From Entonaema liquescens (taxonomy: Eukaryota > Ascomycota > Sordariomycetes > Xylariales > Xylariaceae): a DNA stretch of 64,000 bases. The position numbers were made by a program, and so were the translations under genes. Below the pieces are notes generated by a model. It had not been told where the DNA came from, did not search any database, and saw nothing but the letters and a program-made list of their open reading frames with translations. The stretch lies in contig CADCSX010000008.1 in NCBI GenBank assembly GCA_902805475.1, positions 806,001-870,000 of the forward strand. Direction: 5' to 3'. Positions 26,493 to 37,807 of the stretch are shown piece by piece. How positions within the stretch are numbered: the stretch's first letter is position 1; every line of letters starts with the position of its first letter.

Positions 26493-27258
26493 CTTTATAG
26501 TTTAAGCTTATATAAATATATCTGATCTCTGCCTTTTCGAAGTTATAAGTGGGCATAAATTGAGTGATTAATTAGCAAGTAGCCTTCAAATCTTGTTCTA
26601 TGAATTCTTCTTCTCACAGCGAAGCTGTATTCAATTTATCGTGATGAGCGGGTGTAAGGGATAGAATCTCTTAAACATGGGATAAAAGCAGAGACAACAA
26701 TGTGGGGTAAAATGCGTCCCGCTGTGGGGGAATAGTCGTCGTTACCGGCTCGAGCCGGTAATAAACACCTTCTCCGCATAATGGGGGAGTTATTGGCGGA
26801 GGCTCGGTTCAATGATTCTGGAGATCTATTGTTGTAGTAAGTTTCACCATTCCATCTTGAGGTAATACTTAAAGCTTGAAGCAAGTCGATGGGATATCTC
26901 ATATACTTCTAGTGTAATTCACCTTGGCGCGAGTTCTAATTCGCTGTATACTCGAGGTTACAATAGATCTCATAAATAGGCTAAGACGATTGGTACCTCG
27001 AATGCACTTAGAGCCCAGAACGTCATTGACCTCCCAAATCGAGCAAAGGCTCAGTCTTTCAAATCATCTTGATTCGTCAATCCACGGCGTGAGTCAGCCG
27101 GAGTGATAATCAACTAACTATCTATCGACAATATGAGATGATGTTCTATTATAAAGGTGAATCCCTCAGTCGGGAGCAGTGTTAACAGTAATGAAGTAAA
27201 AGGCTGAGGGAAAAGGAACATTAAATTTGAATTCATTTTTCACGGGCACTCTCTCAGT
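26493..27258. promoter_or_regulatory. Bidirectional promoter of dehydrogenase/S58 peptidase pair
   Basis: A 766-bp spacer between two divergent start codons. It contains a perfect 20-bp palindrome at 26742-26761 (listed separately). Small open frames here are not convincing genes. Confidence 0.55.
26742..26761. promoter_or_regulatory. Perfect 20-bp palindrome, CGG-N6-CCG operator candidate
   Basis: TTACCGGCTCGAGCCGGTAA equals its own reverse complement. Its core CGG-CTCGAG-CCG has the inverted CGG half-sites with 6-bp spacing known for Zn2Cys6 dimers of the Ppr1/UaY class. It lies about 250 bp before the dehydrogenase start and about 500 bp before the peptidase start. That it binds a regulator of both genes is inference. 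Confidence 0.5.
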
Positions 27259-28531
27259 ATGTCATCGTCAACAGCTTCAGGTACGGCTACGGGCAAAGAA
27301 CCTCGTATGCGACTTCGAGATCTTTTGCCCGACTTACACCTCGGATACTGGAAAACCGGGCCCCTCAATTCGCTTACTGATGTTCCCGGCGTTCAGGTCC
27401 ATACCCAGGAGATCTTTGCCGATGACGGTGCCGTGAATACCGGTGTCACAAGCATTCTACCCCGAGAGAACTGGTTCTACAATGCTTGTCATGCCGGTAT
27501 ATTCAGCTTCAATGGTTCTGGTGAGATGACCGGCAGCCACTGGATCAATGAGACAGGCTTATTGCATTCCCCTATCATCATCACCAATTCTTTCGCAGTT
27601 GGAGCCGCTTATCAGGGAATCTATGAATATACCATCAAGTCTCAGGGTGTCGCTAAGGGGGAAGTTGATTGGTTTCTATTGCCCGTTGTTGCGGAAACCT
27701 TCGATGGATACTTGAACGACCTTAGTCAATTCGTGGTTAAGCCCGAGCACATCATTAAGGGACTTGAGAGCGTGTCAAGCGATCGCGTAAAAGAAGGCAA
27801 TGTTGGTGGCGGAACTGGGAGTAAGTAAAACCTGCGCCATATTTTAATCGACGAAACATCCTAATCAAACCATCATAGTGATATGTCATTATTTCAAGGG
27901 AGGCACCGGCAGCAGTAGCAGAGTTGTTGAAGGATTTGATAGCAAAGGCCAACCGAAGACTTATACTGTCGGTGTGCTAGTGCAGGCTAACTACGGGCGC
28001 CCGCAGCACCTTCGGATCTCAGGTGTACCAGTAGGGAGGATCCTAGCTCGGGAAGCTGATGAAGCTGCCGTGAGTAATCCGGCGATAAAAATGGCACGAG
28101 AAGCGCTTGAAAAGGAGAAGAATAGGAAAGACGGAAGCATCATTGTTATTATTGCAACAGATGCGCCTCTCCACCCTTCTCAGCTGCAAAGAGTTGCTAA
28201 GAGAGCAACGGTCGGACTATCGAAAGTCGGTGGTTATGGTCATAACCCATCCGGTGATGTGTTCTTGGCGTTCTCAACTGGAAATGAGATCCCGGTTCAG
28301 TCAATTTCGATGGAACGAAAAGCAGTCGATCCATTCAAACCTACACCTATTACCATCGATATGATAGATGATTCTTCAATCAACGGAATTTTCGAAGCTG
28401 TTGCAGACGCTACCGAAGAGTCGATATATAATGCTTTGTGTATGGCAGAAACGATGGTAGGAAATAAGGGACACACGATCGAGGCACTTCCTCTTCAAAA
28501 GGTGAAAGATATTATGGAGAGGTACAATTGA
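27259..28531 (+). CDS. P1/S58 family aminopeptidase (DmpA/BapA-like Ntn hydrolase)
   Basis: Model: join(27259-27820, 27879-28531), 404 aa; the intron joins GGGTG to MICHYFKGG in frame. Features are the N-terminal RMRLRDLLPDLHLGYWKTGPLNSLTDVPGV (start of the fold), VNTGVTSILPRE, FNGSGEMTGSHWINE and the autoprocessing region FKGGTGSSSR. There, cleavage before a Ser/Thr-type residue gives the beta-subunit nucleophile in this family. NYGRPQHLRISGVPVGR and VIIATDAPLHPSQLQRVAKRA follow, as in L-aminopeptidase D-Ala-esterase/amidase proteins. No secretion signal is seen, so it is probably cytosolic. It cleaves N-terminal amino acids, D-amino acid amides/esters or beta-peptides; the exact substrate is unknown. 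It is divergent from the HOT-type dehydrogenase. Confidence 0.88.
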
Positions 28532-29166
28532 AGATGATAGGAATCAATGATGAATATGAGAAATGCATACCTACCTATATGTCTGTTTGTTAATATTTGT
28601 TGTGACTACATGAAGGATGTTATTGGCTTCACACGCTTTAAATTATTGTTGTTAAATACTTGGTGGGGTTAAGTCTGCCATTTTGTTCAGGGTTCACTTT
28701 AGTATCTATCAAATGCTATGCGGCTTATATAAAGTAACACGTGAAATGTGGCTTCTAAACGTGGCGCTCAGTGACACTCCTGATCCTTCATAAGGAAAGT
28801 GGGATTCGCAACTTGAATGAAGCTTATCAAACGGTAATGCCAAGGAACAACGGCCCAAGACGCTTTGGCCTCAAACTCCCTGAGACACTAAATTGTACAC
28901 AGTACATCATCAAATGTTCCCTTCATTCAGCGTACTCGACTATCCTCTCATCACCACCACTATCGCGCTCGTTTTAGTCAACCTTTAACCCTAAATACCT
29001 ACGTGCGGGTTCGATAGGCTAGTTTGTTTCTGCAAGATTAGTTGTAACAACTCGCGCTGTCGCTCATTAAAATACTGAACGGACACGAAAATGGTCACTG
29101 AACCTCGGCGAATCGTCCCCGGCCAACTATATTCATGAATTCGTCAGACGATATACTCCGTTAAAG
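28532..29166. other. Intergenic, upstream of SEC3
   Basis: About 630 bp. Nothing coding could be supported. It holds the peptidase 3' end and the presumed SEC3 promoter. Confidence 0.4.
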
Positions 29167-32100
29167 ATGGATTACCAGCGCCAGAATGGCGGACCCGGCT
29201 TTGGCCGTGAATTCAACAGAGCTGAACGGTTTGAGGATGAGAAGAGGCGCATTGTGGAAAGCTGCTTCAACAAGAAGGATGTTGATGGGTCAAGTAAGAT
29301 TGCCTTCGGTTTTTTGTGTTGCCTGTATTCTATTTAATCGTACCAGGCGCTGACGTATATTGTGCGCCCATGTAGTACTCGAGACCTATATTACCCATAT
29401 TAGAATTACGGAGTTTTCTTCTCATCCATCGTCCCCTCCACCACCCGAAGCACGATCCCAATCCGAAAAGCCTCGAGTCATAATAGTGGCTGTGAGGAAG
29501 TCAGGTCGGGTGCGCATGCACAAGTCCAAAGAGAATGCGAACGGGTCGTTCTCTATTGGCAAGACTTGGGACTTAAACGATCTTAGTGCTATCGAGTCCT
29601 TTACTTCCTCAAATTGCGATCCCCAGAAGCGAGAATGGGCCGGTGAGACAGGATTCATCGTTAATGTCGGGAAGCCTTACTACTGGCAGGCCCAAGCCGA
29701 CAAAGAAAAGAAATTTTTTATCGCTAGCCTGATTAAGATTTATGGAAAGTATACCGGCGGCAGCATACCAGAATTAAAAGGCTTCGATTCTCGTGAACTA
29801 GAACAAGTTTTAGGGTCACGAAGACCACCACCAAGTCGAGGAGGACCTGCTTCAGAATCGAGTTCATCATTGCGAACTGGCCCTACACCTACGCCTCCCC
29901 CTCAAAGACCAATTGCCACTCCTCCACGAATGGAACCTAAAATTTCAAGACCTGATCTCGTACAACCCCAGGCTAATATCCCATCTATTCAAAATAATCC
30001 TCCGCCTGCTGCTGCTATCAGCGGAATCCAACCTTTTCGCCCTAACCAACCTCCCAATTCACCTGCACGTAAACTAGCCCCTCTTAATGGAAGCTCGTCG
30101 CCAGCCCTAGCCCCAGCGCCGACGCTTGGTGTGGACTCGGCTCGTACAGGGAATCAAGCTGCTGCTTTACGCAGACTAGCTGGGAATAACAAGAGTCAAG
30201 AGTCTGTGGCAGCTTCTATTTCAACAACGAGGAGTGATGACTCTGCGAGCATACCACCGCGCTCAAGAGGAGGACTGGCAGGGCCCGGCGCCCTTGGTAG
30301 ATTTGGCGATCCATCCGCGTCAGCTATACAAATGGACTTACCCGATAGGAAACGACCGCCAATGGACCCAACGAGGCCGAAGGAAACTACAGATGATGAC
30401 CTTGTACCGGCACCATTAATGAGCCAAGGCATGCGAAGGGAGCCACCACCAAGAAATACGGATCGGATGTCACCGCGAAAGAATTCAGTCGACAGTCGGA
30501 TGGAAACCGGTTCCCCCGCAGCGAAGCAAATACCAGCGCCGGTGCCTATTCCCGATACCCCTCCTGCTCCAGCAGATAGGATAAATGGTACGGCATCTAC
30601 ATCAACTATCGAAACGAAACCGCCCGGAACACCACCAACTAGTTCACCAATAGAAGAAGATGAAGAAGAAACCCGTCCAGGATTAGGACCTATGATTAAA
30701 CCAAAGGCCAAAGGAGATATAGCCGGCGCTTTGTGGAAAGCAGCTTCGGCCGCGGCCGCATTCAAACCTCGACCTGGTGGAGCTGGAGAGCGACTACGGG
30801 AAATGAGAAGTAAGACCAATCTTAATGGTCCAGACGGAATCACGAGTGTTGTCCCAGCTCCGCCACGGCCTGAACCCAAGCCTGAAGCTCCTAAACCTTT
30901 AGACACTGAGAAGAGGCCCACTGATAAGGCATCACTCGTTCCCGAGGTGAAGATTACAGTACCCAATTCCAGCCGACCGGCCAGTTTACAAACTTCCAAG
31001 AAAAATCAGAGAAAGAGCATGGAGCAAAATCATCAACAAGAACCCCCTCGACGCCTAACTGTAGCCGGTAATGATACGAAATACTTATCTGCTCTCGGCG
31101 TAGATACGACCCTATTCCTTGATAAGACCTCCGAATTTGCTAAATGGCTGGATCACTTTGGTTGGGTGCCTGGCGACCAAATGCGAGGACGTAATTTCGA
31201 GGAAATGAAGCTTGATATCGATCGAGAGCTTAATAAGGCCCAGGCTGGAGGTTGGGTCGTCCGATTTCAGGAGGAAGATGATCGAGTGGAAGCAATTAAA
31301 AAGGGCCTTGATGTTTCCATCGCTGAGTGCGATGAACTCGATAACTTACTAACCTTATATAGCGTGGAGTTATCTGTAAGTACAAGCCGAAACACCTAAA
31401 TGAGTATAACTAACCACTGGAAAGACATTATCGGATGACATCGCGTATATCGAAGCGCAAGGCCAGGGTCTACAAGTCCAAGCAGCAAATCAAAAACTGC
31501 TTAGGAAAGAGTTAGAGTCTCTACTTGATACGTGTGCCATCACCTCTGATGACCTGCGAGCACTTACCATAGCGCCCCTCGAGACGACCTCGGGCCTAGA
31601 AGAGATTGAGACAGCGCTCGTTACCTTGTATAAGGCAATGATGAAGATCGATTCTTCCGCCGCAGGGTCAGAGCTTCGAAAGAGCGAAGATGCAGGACAG
31701 AACTCTACCCTCAATACAGACTATGGAAAGATGCGTATCGTCCAGGAGAAGAAGGAAATGTACCGCTCAGAGAGCGTAGCATTCCTCCAAAGGTTTAGTG
31801 CGTTCATGTCTAGGCAATTTGAAAAGGCCGCTCAGGAGGTCAGGTCGGTTGTAGATGGGGCTTTATCCAAAAAGATCGATCCCGGACATCACGATATTGG
31901 ACGGGAGTTGCTCTGGCGATATAGTCCCCTCATCCTCTACGCCAGAGAGGTAGACCTTGAAGGCTGGAATCGGTGCTTACAAGTATACCAGGAGAAACAT
32001 CTCCCTCTCTACAAGTCGAGATTCAAGGACATACTCGAGTCGTGGAAGCGGAATGCTAGGAAGCCTGCAGGCGATGAAGCAGACCTTCTTTTTACTGCTG

Positions 32101-33520
32101 AAATTGAGAGACAGCAGGAAGGCACAATGGCCACTGCCAGAAAGCTCACCGTAAAGCGAAGTCAGAATCTGGCTAAGAGCTTACGAAATCCCCTCGGTGA
32201 AGGTAGTAAGACGAATCTTGACAAGATCTCGGACGGTCGTAGCCTTCCATACGAAGTATTTGCAGGCATGATGGATGACCTTGTACCCCTCATCGAGATC
32301 GAGCAGAATTTCATCGTTGATTTCTTCCACGCAACCACTTTAGAAACAGCAGATTTCCCCGATCTTGTGTCCGTGTCAAAACCACGGGACCGACGAGGCG
32401 GCGACCTGAAACGGCACAGGCTCATGGAGCCGGACCGAGAATTAGCTCGGAGAGTAACACGAGCTATGGAAGCAATTTTCTCATTCTTGGAGCAAGATTT
32501 ACAGAATACTATTGATTGGGTGTTGTCGCAAGATCCATTGTAAGTGAAAAGTCTATCATTCCGCCATAATGTGGCAATAGCTAATCCGAAAGCAGACAAG
32601 GAGTTGGTATCCTCGCGGTTCTTGAACAGAAGCAGTTAGACATGACGCAGTCTAATCAAGACTTTTTAAATAACGTATTACAAAAACTTCACGGCAATCT
32701 TGAGTCGCGCTTCACAAAATTTGTCGAAAGCCAAATTCGTGCAATCGAAGACACCAAGGTCAAGATCAAGAAGCGCAGGGGCGTTATCTCCTTTATGCGT
32801 GTCTTCCCCCATTTCTCGAGTGCTGTGGAAAGTATGCTTATGATGGTCGATACAAATTCTTCTGTTAGGAGGACCGTAGACAGGGAATATGATCGTATCA
32901 TCAAGACTATGTTCGATTCTCTTAAGGTCATCGCTCGCGAAAACCCCGCTACGCTCACAAGCAGCGGTGCTGACCCAGAGGACAAGGAGGCGTTGAACTA
33001 TCATATCCTTCTCATTGAGAATATGAACCACTTCCTTGAGGAGCTCGATACTCACGGCTTGGAAATACTGGAAGACTGGAAAGAGGCTGCTGCGAGCGAA
33101 ATGGGAGAACATCTAGGCCTATACATTAATGCAATTATGCGTCGGCCGCTGGGCAAATTGCTTGAATACCTCGAGAACATCGAGGCCCAACTTGCCTCAG
33201 GAAAAAGCCCTACTATCGTGGCTGCACAGCCAAGCAACGCAAAGGGGACGTTCAATAAAATCCTCAGCGGCTATGATGCCCGCGAGGTGCGCAAAGGTGT
33301 CGAATCTTTACGGAAGCGAGTCGAAAAACACTTTGGCGATGCTGATGACCCAAGCTTAAGTCGCAGCCTGGTCAACAGAGTCCTCCGAGATTGCGAAAAG
33401 TTTTACGGAGAAATCGAGGTTCGGATTTCCACAGTTACAACCACTGTTTACGGTGGCGACGTGCTATTTGAATGGCCTCGCGCCGATGTGAAGAGTGCAT
33501 TCGCTACCACCGGTCGGTAG
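29167..33520 (+). CDS. sec3: Exocyst complex component Sec3
   Basis: Model: join(29167-29293, 29376-31375, 31425-32539, 32596-33520), 1388 aa. The start MDYQRQNGGPGF sits 42 codons before the first intron. DGSILETYITHIRITEF and VRMHKSKENANGSFSIGKTWDLNDL make the N-terminal PH-like lipid/Rho-binding domain (about residues 40-160). A long Pro/Ser-rich disordered linker (about 190-560) follows, then KYLSALGVDTTLFLDKTSEFAKWLDHFGW and a helical Sec3 C-terminal region up to the end. Sec3 marks sites of polarised exocytosis and tethers secretory vesicles to the plasma membrane, here expected at the hyphal tip. The second intron has a TATAACTAACC branch site. Confidence 0.93.
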
Positions 33521-33927
33521 GTCGGACCGAGTGACTGGAAGCAGACATCTTCTCTCGGGCGCAAGTCGACAAGTAGTGGGCGTTCCCGTATTATTACATC
33601 GATGGATGGATGGCATGATGGGAGTTCGGCTGGGAGTACATATTCACGATAATTGTATAAGATGAGCGATTCATCCATGCGTGGTCCCGCTGGGTGTTAC
33701 TGAGAAATTACGGACTGGGTGTACAATTAGCTATATACCTGGATCCTACACTGCCGGTAATTAGGTTAGAAAATTATACCTATTCCTATATCTTTAAAAA
33801 TTTGTGTTCATCTTGCGCTTCACACACCCTATGTGTTTAGAGTTGATCTTGACATGCTAATTAGGGTCTAAGAATGAATTCCTATCCCCTATCACATACC
33901 TAAGAGGTATACAGTGTTACCTCTCCT
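33521..33927. other. Intergenic, convergent tails
   Basis: About 400 bp between SEC3 and the broken carboxylesterase. It has a short GATGGATGGATGG repeat at about 33600 and nothing else. Confidence 0.4.
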
Positions 33928-35605
33928 TTAAGACTCGTCAATCACTTTGATATCCACATTCTCCCACCCCTTTTCGCCTGCACCAATAACGATTCCCTTG
34001 CCTCGACTCAAGTCTTCCCATCCAAGTTTACGAAGATCATCCGGCCCCTCCTCAGCAAATACGACGTATAATTCTTGCCACGCTTTTGAGGTTTTCTCTT
34101 CTAATGGCGTGGACGGACCCCTAAACCATGAGTGCGTTCCAAAGATCAGAGGTAGGTCAGAGCTATGATATGCCCGTTGCCATGGCCGAGGCGAGATGTT
34201 AGAAAAGGAGCTTGTGCCTGGTGGAGCGGGGTCTTTGTATATATAGCGAAATGTCGGAGCGTGGGCAGAACGACAACTATATAGGCAAGTCTTAGGAGTC
34301 CTGGTCAACTAGCACAGAGGGCGGGACCATGGGAGAAACATACTATGCCATTTTCGCCGCGGGCTTGAGGAAATAGTTTCGAGTAATGCCTTCCGCGATT
34401 AATTGGTCCACACCGTCTGGGTTATATGGTGCCAAGGCATTGCCTTCGTCGCCTACAGTTCCAATGATGGCTGGCTACATCAAGCGTGAGTTTTAGATCG
34501 TCCTTTGAATCATCATTGTACGGGTGAGGAGGGAGGCTTCGGTCAACAATGTAGGATAGTAAGGCCAACTTACAAGTTTACTGAACTTACCTGCCTTGGC
34601 TCGTTCTTCGAAGTCATCAAATAACGTATGTCCATCTACGATTGGCCTAAAGCTTAGAACAGGGGGGTTCTTTGAAGCCGCGTGTGCTTTGATAAAATCC
34701 AAAAGCTTCTCGGATGGTTGTTGTCTCATAAACTCCAGTTCCGCAGCCGGGTCCGTCCCTTTAAAGCCGAGACTCTTAGCAACGAACGTAAAGAGTTTAC
34801 ATTCCGGATCGGATATTGGTAAGGGCGGCAAAGCTGTTCCCGAGTTCATTATCTAGTTTCGCACAAGTGGCTTGTCGGGATATTGGAAAGAGTGTACATC
34901 TACGCTTCGACCGCCAGCTGACTGCCCGGAGTGCGTCATGCGTAGGGGGTCGCCGCCAAAAGAGGCGATGTGCTTGTGTACCCATTCCAAGCCTAGACGT
35001 TGGTCTAAAAATCCAAGGTTTCGCTTGTGGGGAGCTAGCCCAGCCGCATTTGGGAAACCAAAAATGGTAAGACGGTAGCTATTTCGTTCGGGACTATTTC
35101 AATGAAATAATGGGTACTGAATCTCACTTTATGCTCACGACTATATGCCGTTGACTACTCTCTACCCAGGGTGTGGGATTTTGGTAAGGGACTGTAGTAC
35201 CACCAACCAGGAACGCGCCACCAGTAATCCACACGATAGCTGGTAGCTTGTTCCTCAAAGGTTCTTTCGCAGCCTTTTTGGGATCCATATACATAAAGAT
35301 AAACAATTCTCTAAAGTAGGATCGTTGATTCGGAATTCTGGAGCATCGGAGTTGTATATCGACGGCGGCCCGTCATACCACTGTGGGCACGAGGGGCCAA
35401 ACTTAATGGCGTCCAAACGGTCGACTGGGGTTTTTGGTATAGGAGGTAGCCACCGCTTTAACCCCACGGGGGCTTTGGCGAAAGGAAAGCCTAGGAATTG
35501 GGCAACATTGGGATAATCTTTGCTCACGAAGCCGTGTATTGATCCGAAGGTGGAATCCACGGTTATGTAGTCAACTTCTGGGGGGCCATTCTTGAGGTAG
35601 GCCAT
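33928..35605 (-). pseudogene. Broken type B carboxylesterase
   Basis: Pieces of one carboxylesterase lie in order but not in one frame: N-terminus from 35605 (FGSIHGFVSKDYPNVAQFLG), ending LENC; then IVWITGGAFLVGG in another frame; an intron near 35065-35130; GFLDQRLGLEWVHKHIASFGGDP; then GQSAGGRSVDVHSFQYP, with the GxSxG nucleophile; then IMNSGTA; and the last part to 33928. Lesions: a 1-bp loss near 35301-35303, a 1-bp loss near 34940, a TAG at 34853-34855, and another apparent TAG at a C-terminal splice junction near 34350. With four independent breaks it is very unlikely to make a working enzyme. It heads a run of three broken genes. Confidence 0.78.
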
Positions 35606-36168
35606 TCTGATGGCTTAATCTCATTCATCCAATGGTAGTGCTGATTCCGAGAATGTGAACCTGTTTTGATATATCTAAAACGTATATATACAAATACAAA
35701 ATCATTTATTTCAAATAATATAATAATATATTAGTACCTAGGAGACGTGTATTTCAATTGACAGGGAATGTCGATAGCATCTAGTGTCGAAACTGGTTTG
35801 TTAACCCCTGACAACTACAAGGCAGATATCGTTCAGATCCAACTTAGCTCCCGAGCCTGGCTTTCTTTTTTAAATATATATAATGGCCCCTATGACTTTG
35901 TTCTACGTTAAGGATGATTTGTGTAACTAAACAGAACTAGCAATTAGCTTATAAGATGATCGTCGAAGGACTTCGGCTAACAAGAATCACCAAAATATAG
36001 CCAAGAATACAGAAGCATTATATCAATATCATCGTATACATAGGTAAGTAGCTTGAGGTTATGTAGGATATGACAAGATATTAAACTATGTTGTATTAAA
36101 TAAGACTAATTGCAACATTTTAAGTACTAACCAGAGCTGCGATGCCTAGTCGAAAGCTTTTCTGTAGA
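35606..36168. other. Intergenic, A+T-rich
   Basis: About 560 bp, A+T-rich, between two broken genes. No coding frame could be supported. Confidence 0.4.
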
Positions 36169-37766
36169 CTAGCGGTTTACAATAGTCGATACCACATCCT
36201 TATTGTCGTTTTCAATTGCCTTGCTATCTTCCTCTACCGTAGGGTCTTGGTCCTCGACAAGATTGTGCGTGTCGCTGGAGTTTCAGTTAGCACGTCCATA
36301 TAAGATATTAGAAAATATAAAACCTACGTCAGTTTCCGATCTGGAAGATACCAACCAAAAATAATCCCCGGTGCGACTGTGCCAAAGGCAACGTAGGTAA
36401 AGTAAGCAAGAATCTTATTGTATGCTCTTGCAATAGCATCTCTTTGGGGACTCCCTACCGGCGGCAGGTTTTTCGTGATAGAGTTAAAAACAGATTCAAT
36501 GAGTACCGGTGTCCCAGCAGAACCCAGCTCCTTTGCCAACTCAGTCCTGAAATAACTCGTATAGATCCCACCGCCAATGGCTGTGCCAATAGTAGATCCA
36601 AGGGTAGAAAGGCAGACAGCCAGCGAAGTCATCTGCGCTACCTCCTTATGCGGGACTGCAACAGTAGAGGCAACGAAGCTGCAAGTACCCACCAGTACGT
36701 CTCCGATACCTTGGATGATTTGCACCACGATGACCTCAGCGGTACTCGAGCTGGAATTCCTAATTCGAAACATGAGACCGTCGCCGAGGAATCGAACAGC
36801 TACTCCTGCAAAGATAAGCCACTTGTAACGACGAGTCCACCATAGGACACCGCCGAGGATTATGCCGAATAGAAACTGAACAGCACGGTTGATAGCAGAG
36901 ATGAAGACGGCATCTCGTATGGAATATCCACGAGCTATGATATACCACGTGTAGAAGTAACTGTGTGTTACCCCCAACGCGATACCATCTGTGGAGTACA
37001 ACAGCAGCGCCATCGTAATATTGAGATCTTTCAGATAGCCAGTCGGCATGAAAGGATGCTTCGCGACGGAATGCTCATATAATGGCAGCGCTACGAGGCA
37101 TAGCGCTCCAACAACAACGCAAGCAATTACCCAAGTGGTCTTCTAGCCATTCGCCAGTGTGCCTGCAAGGGTTGCAGGTAGTAGAATGAGTGCGAGGCCA
37201 ACGGTAAAGAGGCCCATCCCTCCCACATCCAGTTCGGAAAAGAAGTTGAAGACTGTGATATTGTTTTTCGTAACCCAGCCGGCTTTTCTCGCCTTGCGCT
37301 GCCAATTCAAAAGGAGATAGATTATCGGCGCTAGACCGATGGGCATGATAATCCCAAGCATCCCAATACCCCATCGCCAGCCAATGCCATTGACCACCTT
37401 TTCGGTAGCAAAGGCGGATGTAAAGCTAACCTTAAAGTTAGCGAAATCCTCAAAGTACCCGAAGTACGAAATAGCAAAGAGATAGCAAAAAACCCACGGC
37501 ATAAAGACATAAGGCAGAAACTGCAACTGCACAGCCAGACACCTCTGCCTGGCCGTCGTGACATCCGTAGCTAGAATATCGTTCATAGTATCAACGCCCG
37601 TCTGCGCGAACATATGGATCATATAGCCGGCCGCGTAGCTCTCGTAATTCGGGGCCTTGGCGCACAGCACGGCGGCTACGACGTAGAACAGCAGCCAGGC
37701 GGGATACATCTCGCCGCGGCCGAACACATCCGACAGCTTGGCGACGAGCGGCTTCAGCACCAGACA
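36169..37766 (-). pseudogene. Truncated siderophore iron transporter (SIT family MFS) with internal stop
   Basis: Model of the remains: complement(join(36169-36274, 36328-37766)). It opens abruptly at LKPLVAKLSDVFGRGE, a conserved SIT-family motif that normally follows TM2, so roughly the first 100 residues are missing, and there is no ATG. An in-frame TAG at 37143-37145 falls where the family has Trp (LANG-stop-KTTWVIAC). The rest is well kept: GWRWGIGMLGIIMPIG, IIQGIGDVL, YTSYFRTELAKELG, GWYLPDRKLT and an acidic tail exon. SIT proteins import ferric siderophores by proton symport. The remains begin 42 bp from the stop codon of the broken regulator. Loss appears recent because the frame outside the TAG is intact. 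Confidence 0.8.
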
Positions 37767-37807
37767 AAGCGATAACGAAATGTGTTATGATCATAAAAAT
37801 GCCTTCG

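Noticed and set aside
1..28531. One large biosynthetic gene cluster covering the first 28 kb
   Set aside because: Transporters and hydrolases are mixed with unrelated genes, and no P450, prenyltransferase, PKS or NRPS is present. Only the 5-18 kb part is kept as a weak hypothesis.
30196..30999. Open frame of 267 codons on the minus strand
   Set aside because: It is antisense to the proline/serine-rich linker of Sec3, with low-complexity Ser/Gly sequence and no family features.
34270..35605. Rescuing the carboxylesterase with extra introns
   Set aside because: No donor/acceptor pairs of usable length sit at the two frameshifts, and conserved residues run directly across the breaks, so indels are the better explanation.
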